DNA of 64,000 bases from CAYRFQ01 sp964423615 (GCA_964423615.1 CAYRFQ010000011.1:1-64000); one strand, 5' to 3'. Shown: positions 35,779 to 45,218, numbered from the stretch's first letter. Notes: generated by a model from the letters alone, not told the origin. Numbers and translations are program-made.

Positions 35779-37086
35779 ATGACGTACTCCCGTGGTCGGA
35801 AGCTCCTGAGTGGGTTTCTTGTATTCTTCCTGTTGAGTCTGATCAACGTCGGATGTCACACATTCACCCCAGTCGTGCTCCAAACACGTTCTCAACAATA
35901 TAACTCGGGATGCCAAGGTTGCGGAGACGGCCATCACGACAGTCAGGGGCAAGTAGTCCGAGGTTTTCGTTTTGGCTTGCAAGGTCGTCCGACGACAACT
36001 GGTGGGATGGTCATTCAGTCGAACGTCGAAGGATCAACCGTACCTTATGCTTCAGACACGGAATTACCCCCCACGACCATCGGTACTCCTGTTGTGGGAG
36101 AGGTGGGTATAGGCCCACCGGTCGGTGGGGCACCGGGTCCAGCCGGTCCCTTGCCTTCGGAACTCAACTTGGTCTCGCATCCCCCGTACACCGTCTCTCC
36201 GCCCGACATATTGTTGATTCGATCGAAAGGTCTGATCCCCCGTGGCCCCTATCGCCTTGCGCCGCTGGAGTCTTTGCTCATCAAAGTCACCAACACCCTC
36301 CCCAAGCAACCCATTGAGGGTAAATATACGATTAATCCCGACGGCAGTCTGAATCTTGGTTTTGACTATGGGGCCGTTCGAGTCGGTGGGCTCTCCGTGA
36401 GCCAAGCCCAGAACGCCATCCAACGCCACTTGTCGCGAGCGATCAAGAACCCTCAGGTGATCGTCGCGTTAGAAGAATATCGTGTCACAGGCAACTTGCA
36501 GGGTGAGCACCTGGTTCGGATGGATGGAACGATTACGCTCGGAGACTACGGCTGCGTCTACGTTGCCGGGATGACGCTCGCGCAAATCGAAAATGTCATC
36601 GAACGGCATCTCTCGAAATTCGTCGTCGATCCGGAAATCAACATCGACGTGTTCGCCTACAACAGCAAGAAGTACTACGTCATTGCCGATGGGGGTGGGT
36701 TCGGACAATACGTCAAAGCGTTTCCGTATACCGGAAACGAGACGGTGCTTGACGCCATCGAAAAAATTGGCGGCATTCCCCCCGTCGGGTCGAAAAAGAA
36801 AATCTGGGTTGCTCGACCTTCCCCGTGTAACCACGGTTGCACCCAAGTTCTGCCCGTCGATTGGGAAGCCATAACCCAAGGGGGCGCGACTTGCACGAAC
36901 TATCAACTGTTCCCCGGAGACCGGGTGTACATCCGGGCCGACACACTCATCACCATCGACAACTGGCTTGCGAAAGCCCTGGCTCCGGTCGAACGTATCT
37001 TCGGCATCACCCTGTTGGGTAGTTCGACCGTCAACAGCATTCGCAACAGCGGTGCAGGCACAGGACTCGTTGTTGGTGGATTCTAA
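35779..37086 (+). CDS. polysaccharide export lipoprotein (Wza-like)
   Basis: A 435-residue outer-membrane export protein of the Wza/Poly_export family. The lipobox LINVGC puts the lipid on Cys 26. After a Gly/Pro-rich linker come the PES motif region (PPDILLIRSKG, YRLAPLESLLIKV, GKYTINPDGSLNLG) and SLBB-type domains (LQGEHLVRMDGTITLGDYG, YYVIADGGGFGQYVKAFPYTGNETVLDAIEKIGG, cited as landmarks). A GDRVYI end and a short hydrophobic tail follow. AAGGAG lies nine bases before the ATG. No glycosyltransferase or Wzc-like gene is next to it. Confidence 0.9.
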   Translation: MTYSRGRKLLSGFLVFFLLSLINVGCHTFTPVVLQTRSQQYNSGCQGCGDGHHDSQGQVVRGFRFGLQGRPTTTGGMVIQSNVEGSTVPYASDTELPPTTIGTPVVGEVGIGPPVGGAPGPAGPLPSELNLVSHPPYTVSPPDILLIRSKGLIPRGPYRLAPLESLLIKVTNTLPKQPIEGKYTINPDGSLNLGFDYGAVRVGGLSVSQAQNAIQRHLSRAIKNPQVIVALEEYRVTGNLQGEHLVRMDGTITLGDYGCVYVAGMTLAQIENVIERHLSKFVVDPEINIDVFAYNSKKYYVIADGGGFGQYVKAFPYTGNETVLDAIEKIGGIPPVGSKKKIWVARPSPCNHGCTQVLPVDWEAITQGGATCTNYQLFPGDRVYIRADTLITIDNWLAKALAPVERIFGITLLGSSTVNSIRNSGAGTGLVVGGF

Positions 37087-37249
37087 GCCAAATTGAATTG
37101 CCGGATGGGAGAACGCCTTCGAGCAAGGCCGATGGAATTACTCGTTGGCCTTGCTCGGCAGCTCGCCGGAATTTGACAAGCCGAGCAACGTGTGCCTTAC
37201 TTGATTGGAACACGAACCGAAGATGAGAAACACCCAGAAAGGAATGCAG

Positions 37250-37654
37250 ATGAGCAAGTCAAGCGTGATGAGTTTAATCGTCGGTGTTGCGGTCGTCATG
37301 GTTCCAATCGAAGCCAAGGCTCAGTTTGGTGGATTTGGGGGAGTAGGCCCGGCCCAACTGGGCAGGCCAACCAATCAAGCGGGCCGTCCGCGGGTGAGCC
37401 CTTTCATTAATCTTGGTGGTGGAGGTTCCGCAGGCGTCACCTTTTTTGGGATCGTCAGGCCCCAAGTCCAGGCAAATCGTGCTATCCAGAACCTAACTTT
37501 GGCACAACAACTTGGAGGCACGACCACCCAAGCGGGAACTGGACGATCTTACTTCTTCAACTACTCGCACTATTATCCCGGTCTACAACAGCAAGGTGGC
37601 GGAGGCTTCTCGGCACCCATCGGTCCGACGTTCAACCAACTTGGTGGCCGATAA
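37250..37654 (+). CDS. secreted Gly-rich protein
   Basis: A 134-residue protein starting at the ATG at 37250, with AAAGGA upstream and a signal peptide ending AKAQ. The mature part is Gly/Gln/Asn-rich (FGGFGGVGPAQLG, LGGGGSAGVTFFG, YFFNYSHYYPG, QQQGGGGF). No catalytic motif. It resembles other small planctomycete envelope proteins. The next gene starts 57 bases later on the same strand and encodes another exported protein. Confidence 0.75.
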   Translation: MSKSSVMSLIVGVAVVMVPIEAKAQFGGFGGVGPAQLGRPTNQAGRPRVSPFINLGGGGSAGVTFFGIVRPQVQANRAIQNLTLAQQLGGTTTQAGTGRSYFFNYSHYYPGLQQQGGGGFSAPIGPTFNQLGGR

Positions 37655-37711
37655 CTGAGGGTCGACTCCTACGATCTTTTCGATCCGTTCGTACCAAGGA
37701 GGGTACGCCCG

Positions 37712-38311
37712 ATGAATACACGAAGATGGAAACCGAGCTTGGTTGCCCTGCTCGTTCTCGTTGGTGGACTTGGTCTGGCCGTGAGTCCAGTGGCTGCCGA
37801 TGGCTGGGGATTGGGTTTTGGTTCTTGGGGATGTAACCTCTTTGGAGGTTGCCGAGAACAATGTCCACCGCCTTACACGCATTGCCAAGAAGGCCCCCCA
37901 CGGCTTCATTTTAAGCGACGTTGTCCCCGGCCGGTCTGTCATCCGTGCAAGCTCCAACACTATGGATACTACCAACCGTGTTGGCGTCCTTGGCCGTTCC
38001 CACGCGATTTCCGTCATTGCCCGGGGCCGGTTCCCGCGGCGGAAGTTCCTCCAGCGCCGCCGAACTACGCTCATGCATACGGAACCCCCAATACCAACGG
38101 CTCTACGAATCCCGAACAGTTACCACCCCCAAACAAAAGACAAGGAGATGGCACCCCAACTCCACCAAACCCCGTACCGTTTCCGCCAAAAGGACCCATC
38201 GGGCCAGGGGTCGATCCGGGTGACATCCCACCATTCGACAACCGACCTCAAACGGGTCCACTCAAGGGGATGACCTACCGGCAACCTCGACCGGTTCTTT
38301 ATCCACGGTGA
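37712..38311 (+). CDS. secreted Cys/Pro-rich protein
   Basis: A 199-residue protein with a signal peptide (about 1-29, ending AAD). The mature start has ten or more Cys residues in short spacing (WGCNLFGGCREQC, THCQEG, RRCPRPVCHPC), followed by a long Pro/Gly tail. Disulfide-crosslinked envelope proteins are a possible role; this is inference. A ribosome binding site GGAGGG lies about ten bases upstream. Confidence 0.75.
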   Translation: MNTRRWKPSLVALLVLVGGLGLAVSPVAADGWGLGFGSWGCNLFGGCREQCPPPYTHCQEGPPRLHFKRRCPRPVCHPCKLQHYGYYQPCWRPWPFPRDFRHCPGPVPAAEVPPAPPNYAHAYGTPNTNGSTNPEQLPPPNKRQGDGTPTPPNPVPFPPKGPIGPGVDPGDIPPFDNRPQTGPLKGMTYRQPRPVLYPR

Positions 38312-38509
38312 TGTTCTCGGGCTCGCCTCGGCGTTGCTGCCTTTGGGCTCGTCGAGGATCCAGAGATGTCCGATCGGTGGCACGCTCCGTGTATACCCTG
38401 GGAAGGCTGTGCCACCATCACGACATGTTGTGACCAAATCGAAGAAACACCCGCCACCGGAACCCTCTACGTCGTCCGGTGAACTCTGGCGCATCCCACG
38501 GCCATTCGG

Positions 38510-39265
38510 TCAACGGGGAACAAGTATCTGAATGAGTTGCACGAGCAGCACGTTGGCGACCATCACCACAAAAATCGACATGACCACACCTTGAGTCGCG
38601 GCCCTTCCGACTCCCTCCGTTCCGCCTTTGGCATGCATGCCGTGATAACAACCTGTCGCTCCGACAAGGAATCCCAAGACGGTCGTCTTCAAATTGGCCG
38701 GTAGTAACAGCCGCAACGACAGGCTCCTCAAGCAGTCCGCTTTGTATTGTGTCCAGGATAACCCACCACTCATCCACTCGGCGAGGTAGCTGCTCAGGAT
38801 CGAGACATACGCGATGATGATCGTGAGCAGAGGTAGCGTCAAGACGCACGCCATGACTCGTGGTCCCACTAATCGGTTGACCGGCGAGAGTCCGAGCACT
38901 TCCAACGCATCGATTTGTTCGGTCTGGCGCATCGAACCAAGTTCCGCTCCAAGACTCGCTCCCATACGTCCGGCTACGATGAGTCCAGCACTCAGGGGAG
39001 CAAACTCGACGACCACTGCGAGGGCCAGGTATTGGGGAAGCAGACGTTCGTATTGGGGCGGAAGGACGCCGTGCATGTGAATCCAGACAACGATCCCGAG
39101 CGCAAGGCCAGTGACCAGACCGAGCGGCAAGGCCCCGAGCAACGTCGTATGGAGCTGGACGAGTAAAGGCACAGGCCGCCCGAACGCTCCCAGTGAAGCC
39201 GGAATGGCTCGCAGCAAGAAGTAGAAATAACGACCGATTCGTTCAAAAAAACGCAGAGACATCAT
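38510..39265 (-). CDS. MlaE-type ABC transporter permease
   Basis: A 251-residue membrane protein of the MlaE permease family. Conserved parts are the LPLGLVTGLALGIVVWIH helix, EFAPLSAGLIVAGRMGASLGAELGSMRQTEQIDALEVLG (the family core, cited as landmark), NRLVGPRVMA, and a final pair of helices with GCYHGMHAKGGTEGVGRAATQ. MlaE moves phospholipids between membranes with an ATPase and MCE-domain partner. Neither is found nearby. The ATG at 39265 was chosen over a GTG at 39331, but neither has a strong ribosome binding site. Confidence 0.88.
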   Translation of the reverse strand: MMSLRFFERIGRYFYFLLRAIPASLGAFGRPVPLLVQLHTTLLGALPLGLVTGLALGIVVWIHMHGVLPPQYERLLPQYLALAVVVEFAPLSAGLIVAGRMGASLGAELGSMRQTEQIDALEVLGLSPVNRLVGPRVMACVLTLPLLTIIIAYVSILSSYLAEWMSGGLSWTQYKADCLRSLSLRLLLPANLKTTVLGFLVGATGCYHGMHAKGGTEGVGRAATQGVVMSIFVVMVANVLLVQLIQILVPR

Positions 39266-39359
39266 CAAGGTTATTGACTCGTAAAACTTGGCAACGGATA
39301 CTCGGTTCCTCCTGGCAGGGTTCGGTAGCACAAACGTTGCCAGGAAGAACGAAATAGAA

Positions 39360-40040
39360 TCAGGATAAGGAAGCGCTTTCGACAGGCTTTATCGCGTCCC
39401 AGGTCCAGTGGCGGTCGGTCGTCTGGCGAACCGTCGCCGGGGGGAATCCGAGGTCGGCCACGATGGCTCGAACCTCTCCCACCGTCAGGGCTGCTCGGAG
39501 GGAGTCCTCAAACATCTTTTGTTGGTGGTCGTTGGCTTCCCCGGCGTATGTCTTCACGAGATACCGAACGGTGGCGTCATCCTCGGGACGTAATAAGTCC
39601 CGGACGAAAAGGACGCCTCCAGGCTTGGCCACACGCACCATTTCGGCAAAGACTCCGTGGGGCTCGGGAATGTGATGGACGATGGAATTCGAGATCACCG
39701 CATCGAAGTGAGACGCTTCGAAAACCATCTTCTTGGCATCAACACGCAACAGATCGATCCGATCGGATAGTTCGGCCTGCTCGACGTTTCTACGGCCCAA
39801 GCTCAACATGTTTTCCGCCAGATCAACTGCGATGACTTTGGCGGTCTTCGATTGGCTACAGAGCGAGATGGGGATTTGGGCCGTCCCTGTGCCGACATCC
39901 AATACAAGCCCATTTCCGTTCCAAACCCCGAGGAAGTCTGCGACGAAGACGCGGTTGACGTCTTCGTGGTCCATCGCGTCGTAGTCACGCGCCTCTTCGG
40001 CAGAATCCATGACCTCCGGTTCCAAAACTCGTTGTAGCAT
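39360..40040 (-). CDS. class I SAM-dependent methyltransferase
   Basis: A 226-residue methyltransferase starting at the ATG at 40040 with GGAGAG upstream. SAM loop LVLDVGTGTAQIP, acidic strand VIAVDLAENM, a SNSIVHHIPEP strand and VAKPGGVLFVRDLLRPED. Residues around MVRVAKPGG fit small-molecule methylases. Substrate unknown. A small Cys-rich protein gene lies 16 bases upstream on the same strand, so they likely share a transcript. MlaE follows 94 bases downstream. Confidence 0.88.
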   Translation of the reverse strand: MLQRVLEPEVMDSAEEARDYDAMDHEDVNRVFVADFLGVWNGNGLVLDVGTGTAQIPISLCSQSKTAKVIAVDLAENMLSLGRRNVEQAELSDRIDLLRVDAKKMVFEASHFDAVISNSIVHHIPEPHGVFAEMVRVAKPGGVLFVRDLLRPEDDATVRYLVKTYAGEANDHQQKMFEDSLRAALTVGEVRAIVADLGFPPATVRQTTDRHWTWDAIKPVESASLS

Positions 40041-40056
40041 GTCGTTCTCTCCAGCT

Positions 40057-40335
40057 TCAGAATTGGGGAGCACAAGTCCGTCTTGAACCATCCAAAACCC
40101 CACCCTCCTTAGAGGCATCTAGCGACTCGACCAAGATGTCTCCGGACCGTTCGAATTCGCGGGACGAACGCCGGGAGCCGTTTTGGGAAGATTGGAATGG
40201 AGGAGAGTTTGGTAACCTGTCCATGCAAGAAAAGCACAGCTTTACAAAACTGTCTTCCACTCTGGCCCGACAATCCAAAAAGCACTCTTGGCACTCCAGT
40301 CTTGTTGACTCGGCGGTGGCCAACCGCTCGTTCAT
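40057..40335 (-). CDS. small Cys-rich (zinc-ribbon-like) protein
   Basis: A 92-residue protein. Two Cys pairs, CQEC and CFSC, with DCRARVEDSFVKL between them, look like a compact zinc ribbon. The C-terminal half is polar and unconserved to the eye. It ends 16 bases before the methyltransferase ATG. The Cys spacing and the operon position support a real gene; it might be a regulator or a chaperone of its partner. Confidence 0.5.
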   Translation of the reverse strand: MNERLATAESTRLECQECFLDCRARVEDSFVKLCFSCMDRLPNSPPFQSSQNGSRRSSREFERSGDILVESLDASKEGGVLDGSRRTCAPQF

Positions 40336-40517
40336 TATACCCCTTGGGGTCCGATTGCCGACAACTTCTTGGTCCGGTCGGCGGATTTATGTCCTCAAGA
40401 CTCTTCGCGAGACGAGGATCATTTCCTCCGCGGAAACCTGGCGAAAACGGAGAAATCTGAACAGAGTCGCGCGAATCTCCGTCGGGCCACGTAGAATGTC
40501 TTAAGAGAGGCCGGACA

Positions 40518-41795
40518 GTGATTGCATTGTCGGAAATCGTAGATCGCGTAACCTCAGCGTACCGAGGCCCTCCAAGAGTGACCTCAGGACATGGGAACGC
40601 AGGTCGGCTCGGGTGTTTTCTGGAGCAACAAGTGGAAAGTGAAAAATCCAACAAAGGGTCGAAAGTGCCTTGGGGCTTCTTGTTCAGTGCCCTGATCTTG
40701 TTCGGCATCACACTGTGGCAGTACCAACCGTTTCCACTCTACGTACCCAGCGCCTGGGAACTTTGTGGGCCGGTCTTGGCCTGTGGGTTGGCGTTGTGTC
40801 TGATGAGCCGTGGGATATTGCATCCGTTTTGGTGTCTCGTTGTTGGGCTTCTGTTCCTCTTTCACCCGATGTTTTCCGAACCAGGCACGGCAGCTTTGCA
40901 GTCGGGTTTGGTCGTCGAAACGGGTTTGACCTTGGGGATGGCGGTGTTGTTCGGGATGTGGCACGTAGGACGAGCACCACAGCCCCAGATCCTCTCCCTT
41001 CTCGGGCTTTGGGCCGTAACGATGCTCATCGGTGGGTGGGTGTGGCTCTGGCATCCCTACGGAGGGTTGATTCTGACCTCCTTGGCCTCGGTCGGATTGA
41101 TGCTCTGCAGTGGTATCTTCTGGATTGGGACGAACCGGGCCAAGCAAAAGCCAGCAACCGTGAACGCCGTGATTATTGGAGTTTTGGGCGCTGCTTCTGT
41201 TGTGGTTCCGTTTCTGTTGGCCAACGCGGGCAATAAAATCGTCGAAATGAAAGCCTTGGGAGGCTTCGACCTGTCCTCCATTCTGCCGAAGTCCCATTTG
41301 CCCCACGGGTTTGGCCCAATGCTCGAGGCAAGTGTAACACCGAGCAGCGCCGGTTTCACGGCTGGATGGTCGGGCGACGAACGCGACGTATGGATGTGGG
41401 GTAACTTCTGGGTCGTTGTTGGGCTCATGGCATGGGGCGTCTGGCGTTCGATTGCTAGGACTTGGACCCAGGTCGCGGGAGGGCAACAACCAATGGCAGC
41501 TCTGTCGGTCCTCTTCGTGGTGTCCCACGTTTTGGGGTGTTGGCTACAACCGAGTGCCATGAAACTTCTCAACTTCGTTCCGTTGGCGACGCTGTCGGTT
41601 TTTCTCTCGGTCTACGGGGTTGGAGATTTGTTCCACGGGTTAACAGAGAAGTTGACGCTCCACCCTCCAGACGAAACGGAACGCCCCACGCGTTTCTCGG
41701 TGGACCAAAAAGCAAGCCAACCCAAAGCGTCGGAGCAAACGGCCATGACCCAACCCGAAGCGGAAGACCACCCAGGATCGACAGCGAATTCCTAA
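40518..41795 (+). CDS. multi-pass membrane protein, unknown
   Basis: A 425-residue protein with about nine hydrophobic segments from residue 53 to 370, and a polar C-terminal tail of about 60 residues rich in Glu, Gln, Pro and Thr. It has no transport or catalytic motif I recognise. The start is uncertain: the GTG at 40518 has AGAGG upstream, but the first 50 residues are hydrophilic and a later GTG (near residue 38) would also keep all helices. Confidence 0.7.
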   Translation: MIALSEIVDRVTSAYRGPPRVTSGHGNAGRLGCFLEQQVESEKSNKGSKVPWGFLFSALILFGITLWQYQPFPLYVPSAWELCGPVLACGLALCLMSRGILHPFWCLVVGLLFLFHPMFSEPGTAALQSGLVVETGLTLGMAVLFGMWHVGRAPQPQILSLLGLWAVTMLIGGWVWLWHPYGGLILTSLASVGLMLCSGIFWIGTNRAKQKPATVNAVIIGVLGAASVVVPFLLANAGNKIVEMKALGGFDLSSILPKSHLPHGFGPMLEASVTPSSAGFTAGWSGDERDVWMWGNFWVVVGLMAWGVWRSIARTWTQVAGGQQPMAALSVLFVVSHVLGCWLQPSAMKLLNFVPLATLSVFLSVYGVGDLFHGLTEKLTLHPPDETERPTRFSVDQKASQPKASEQTAMTQPEAEDHPGSTANS

Positions 41796-41864
41796 CTGTG
41801 TCGGTCCGAGGTGTCCAGTGGTCGATTCCAAAACAAACTAACGTCCTTTTATTCTCCGATACTT

Positions 41865-42686
41865 ATGAATCTGGATCAAACACTCAGATGCCTGGCGGAC
41901 GACCCGTCGGCTCCGTTCGACCTGGCGGAAGTCGCCCTGCATCTTGCCTGCGACGAATATGCCCACCTTGACGTCGACGCCTACCTGTCGCAAATCGAGG
42001 CGATGGCCCACGAAGCGAAAGGCTATATGCGTGGCGACGTTTCGGCCAAGCTCGACGGCTTGTGCCGTTACCTGTTCCACGATCTCGGTTTTCGCGGCAA
42101 CGAAGCAGACTACTATGACCCACGCAACAGTTATCTCAACATCGTCTTGGAACGTCGGACCGGCATACCGATAACCCTGTGCGCAGTGGCGATCGCCGTT
42201 GGCCAAAGGGCCGGGTTCCCGGTCCACGGTGTGGGTTTGCCTGGACACTTCATTGCCAAGGTCGTGGTCGACGGCCAGGAGCTTTTGTTTGATCCGTTCC
42301 ACGGCGGAAGGGCGTTAACGCGCACAGACTGCGAGAACCTCGTCCATCAGATCACCGGCGTTGGCCTCGAAATCACCGACATGCACCTGACCGAAGCCCC
42401 CATTGGGTTCATCTTGCAGCGAATGCTCACGAACTTGAAGGGGAGTTATTTGGCACGCGAGGACTTCCGAAGAGGAATTCGGGTCATTCAGCGGATGCAG
42501 CTCCTCGACCCGTTGAATCCGCTCCACATTCGCGATCTTGGAGCTTGTTTCTTGAAGAATCAAGAACCCGGAAAAGCGATCGACCATTTGGAAGCTTACC
42601 TCCATTTGATGCCGAAAGCCGCCGACAAGGGACGCGTCCAGGACCTTCTTCTTGAGGCTCAAAAGATGATTGCCCAGTGGAACTGA
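41865..42686 (+). CDS. SirB1/transglutaminase-like protein with TPR end
   Basis: A 273-residue cytosolic protein. The SirB1 core is seen in YYDPRNSYLNIVLERRTGIPITLCAVAI, GVGLPGHFIAKV and LLFDPFHGG, where transglutaminase-fold proteins keep Cys, His and Asp. The last 90 residues form a TPR-like pair (GIRVIQRMQLLDPLNPLHIRDLG, KAIDHLEAYLHLMP). Family members are of unknown biochemical role. The ATG at 41865 begins the conserved part. Confidence 0.85.
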   Translation: MNLDQTLRCLADDPSAPFDLAEVALHLACDEYAHLDVDAYLSQIEAMAHEAKGYMRGDVSAKLDGLCRYLFHDLGFRGNEADYYDPRNSYLNIVLERRTGIPITLCAVAIAVGQRAGFPVHGVGLPGHFIAKVVVDGQELLFDPFHGGRALTRTDCENLVHQITGVGLEITDMHLTEAPIGFILQRMLTNLKGSYLAREDFRRGIRVIQRMQLLDPLNPLHIRDLGACFLKNQEPGKAIDHLEAYLHLMPKAADKGRVQDLLLEAQKMIAQWN

Positions 42687-42702
42687 ACCGGGTTCCGCTA
42701 GA

Positions 42703-42740
42703 TCCCCTCACCCCAGCCCCTCTCCTCGGCAAGAGGAGAG
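42703..42740. repeat. short palindromic spacer repeat
   Basis: CTCACCCCAGCCCCTCTCCTC followed by a perfect CTCTCCTC/GAGGAGAG hairpin with a five-base loop (42720-42740). It lies between convergent genes. This sequence type recurs in many bacterial genomes. Confidence 0.65.
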
Positions 42741-42849
42741 AGACTTGGACGCAACGGGTTTCCGCACGAGCCGGAGATGACTTCAAGTCAAGATAACGGC
42801 AAGCGGTTTTCTTGACTCTTCTTTCTCGTCTCTGGACTCCAAAATAGGA

Positions 42850-44208
42850 TCAGCCGCCAACGACCGGCAACGAACTCGCAGGTTCTTCGGCCTGCTTTTC
42901 TTCGTTGGCCATGTCGCGAATGTCTTGCGTGATTCGCATCGAGCAGAACTTTGGCCCACACATCGAGCAGAACTTCGCCGACTTGAAGACGTCTTGCGGG
43001 AGGGTTTCGTCATGCATCCGTTGTGCCGTGTCGGGATCCAGCGACAGCTCGAATTGTTTCTTCCAATCGAACTCGAATCGAGCTTTCGACAGTTCGTCGT
43101 CGCGCTGTCGGGCATTCTTGCGACCACGGGCGATGTCGCCCGCGTGGGCTGCGATTTTATAGGCGATGACGCCTTGTCGTACGTCGTCTTTATTGGGAAG
43201 TCCCAGGTGTTCTTTCGGCGTGACATAGCAGAGCATGGCGGCCCCCGCTTCGGCTGCGATGGCGGCACCGATGGCCGAAGTGATGTGGTCGTACCCGGGC
43301 GCGATGTCGGTGACGAGTGGTCCCAGGACGTAGAACGGAGCTTCGTGGCACATCTCGCGTTCTTTTTCGATGTTTTCGCGGATCATGTGCATCGGCACGT
43401 GTCCGGGGCCTTCGATCATGACTTGACAGCCGTGTTCCCAGGCCTTCAACGTCAGTTCACCCAACGTTTTGAGTTCGGCAAACTGGGCTTCGTCGTTGGC
43501 GTCGGCGAGGCAACCCGGTCGGAGCCCGTCGCCGAGGCTGAACGTCACATCGTAAGCCCGCATGATCTCGCACAGTTCGTCGAAGTGCGTGTACCACGGA
43601 TTTTGTTTGTGGTGGGCCATCATCCAGGCCCCCATCAACGAACCACCACGGCTCACGATCCCGGTAATTCGGTTGGTCGTGAGTTGGAGGTATTCCAGCA
43701 AAATTCCCGCGTGGATCGTCATGTAGTCGACGCCTTGCTTGGCCTGGTGCTCAACCATGTCGAGGAGCATTTGCGGTGTAATGTCTTCGACTTGGTCGAC
43801 TTGCTGGATCACCTGGTAGATCGGGACCGTCCCGATGGGCACCGGTGATGCGTCGACGATGACTTGACGGATGCCGTCGATGTTGCCACCGGTGGACAAA
43901 TCCATGACGGTATCGGACCCGAGATGGACGGCCGTGTGGAGTTTCTCCAATTCGTCCTCCGCCGTACCCGTGACGGCTGAGTTCCCGATGTTCGCATTGA
44001 TCTTGCACTTACTCGCGACTCCGATGCACATCGGTTCGAGGCGTTTCTTGAGGTGCTCGATGTTGGCCGGGATGACCATGCGACCGCGAGCAACTTCGTC
44101 GCGGATCAGCTCGACTTCGAGGTCTTCTCGTTCGGCCACATACTTCATTTCGTTGGTGATGGTGCCCGCTTTCGCGTGCTCGTATTGCGTAATGGCTAGC
44201 ATCGTCAA
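42850..44208 (-). CDS. thiC: phosphomethylpyrimidine synthase
   Basis: A 452-residue radical SAM enzyme that turns aminoimidazole ribotide into HMP phosphate for thiamine. Family blocks include INANIGNSAV, DLSTGGNI, PVPIGTVPIYQ, GVDYMTIHAG, SRGGSL, the GDGLRPGC loop, EGPGHVPMHMI and the C-terminal Fe-S site CSMCGPKFC (CxxCx4C). It lies behind a small membrane-protein gene and, further upstream, a TPP riboswitch, which implies repression by the end product of the pathway. Confidence 0.97.
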   Translation of the reverse strand: MTMLAITQYEHAKAGTITNEMKYVAEREDLEVELIRDEVARGRMVIPANIEHLKKRLEPMCIGVASKCKINANIGNSAVTGTAEDELEKLHTAVHLGSDTVMDLSTGGNIDGIRQVIVDASPVPIGTVPIYQVIQQVDQVEDITPQMLLDMVEHQAKQGVDYMTIHAGILLEYLQLTTNRITGIVSRGGSLMGAWMMAHHKQNPWYTHFDELCEIMRAYDVTFSLGDGLRPGCLADANDEAQFAELKTLGELTLKAWEHGCQVMIEGPGHVPMHMIRENIEKEREMCHEAPFYVLGPLVTDIAPGYDHITSAIGAAIAAEAGAAMLCYVTPKEHLGLPNKDDVRQGVIAYKIAAHAGDIARGRKNARQRDDELSKARFEFDWKKQFELSLDPDTAQRMHDETLPQDVFKSAKFCSMCGPKFCSMRITQDIRDMANEEKQAEEPASSLPVVGG

Positions 44209-44383
44209 TGGTCTCTCTTTCGTGCCGACTGGATTATTACAGGCCGGTTTGTGGAGGTCTCGAGTAGCAAGTTGAGCAAACTCCTCTCAATTCCTTCTCC
44301 CCTTAGGAAAGTGGAATTGAAGATTGGGAGCGATGCTTCGTGTGGGTCTTCCATGCGAAATCCTTTTCTCCGACTTCCACAAC

Positions 44384-44845
44384 TCAGCTCTCCAACTCTG
44401 TCGCTGGGATCCACCCTTCCAACCACGTCATGGGAGGGAGTTCGAAGCCCAGAGACAACAACACGGCGATCAACAATCCAGGAATCAGCAAATAAATGAC
44501 AAATAAACTTAGTCCTTCGTACAACTCGTCAAAAGCAAAGATCCAGAACGAGTACCAAACGCAAGCGGGCAAGTAGAGCAAGACCAGGCCAACGTGGATC
44601 ATCCCGACCGGGATCCCTGTTTCGGTCAAGAAGAAGTCCACGTACATCACGAAAAAACTGATGACGGCCAAGCCCAGCGACATTCCCGTCGAACGCCACC
44701 ACAAGGCGTCGGTTTCGAACTCCATTTCCTGGGTACCTATCTGGATTCGGTACGCCAGGGCTGCAAGAGGGATGTTGATCGGCACGAGATAGGAAACGCT
44801 GATCGTGATGATGAGAACCCATCGGAAGAATTCGAAGAATCCCAC
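44384..44845 (-). CDS. small membrane protein between TPP riboswitch and thiC
   Basis: A 153-residue protein with four hydrophobic segments (about 6-30, 50-73, 80-102, 110-135). It starts at a GTG with AAGGAGAT six bases upstream, so the start is firm. It has no motif of known thiamine or HMP transporters (ThiT, CytX, YkoE, PnuT). Its position between a TPP riboswitch and thiC suggests a thiamine-related job such as precursor transport. This is inference from context only. Confidence 0.75.
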   Translation of the reverse strand: MGFFEFFRWVLIITISVSYLVPINIPLAALAYRIQIGTQEMEFETDALWWRSTGMSLGLAVISFFVMYVDFFLTETGIPVGMIHVGLVLLYLPACVWYSFWIFAFDELYEGLSLFVIYLLIPGLLIAVLLSLGFELPPMTWLEGWIPATELES

Positions 44846-45044
44846 GGTATCTCCTTGTCAGTCCGATTTCTCTTATCGCTTTTTCGCTCGGGTCACTTTC
44901 GTCATTGCCTCGTTGCTCGAGATTGGGCCTCGGGCATTCCCGCACACGCGGGATATCCGCAGCGAGAGAAGGTCGTCTCATCAGTGAGCGATAACGGCGG
45001 GTGGTGAGCAGAAGAGAAGACAGGACAGGTGAGTGTCGTGTTGC

Positions 45045-45127
45045 ATCGCTTCCCCACGCCGGCGTTACCCGGATCAGGTCCCAAGGGTGTACTCTCAGCC
45101 GATCTCCAAACCGGCACCCCTAGCGAT
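45045..45127 (-). promoter_or_regulatory. TPP riboswitch
   Basis: On the minus strand the element has P1 (ATCGCT with AGCGAT), AGGGGTGCC, the conserved CTGAGAGTACACCCTT, GGACCTGATCCGGGTAA and CGCCGGCGTGGGGAAGC, which is the thi-box in full. It lies 199 bases upstream of the GTG of the small membrane protein and upstream of thiC. A CCCGC/GCGGG hairpin at 44939-44952 follows, but without a U run, so the mode of control is not clear. Confidence 0.97.
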
Positions 45128-45218
45128 CTCTAAAATTGTATGCGACTCACCCGGAGGGTCAACCCAGTTAGAGACAATCGGCATTTCCTACCACGTTGGC
45201 CAGAGACCGGGAGAAGAC

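Noticed and set aside
35585..35782. 65-codon TTG-start frame overlapping the export lipoprotein ATG by four bases
   Set aside because: The overlap looks like coupling, but there is no ribosome binding site, no domain, and the export gene has its own strong site.
40584..41528. 314-codon open frame on the minus strand opposite the membrane protein gene
   Set aside because: Composition is random-like (many His, Arg, Pro, Gln) while the plus strand encodes a coherent multi-helix protein.
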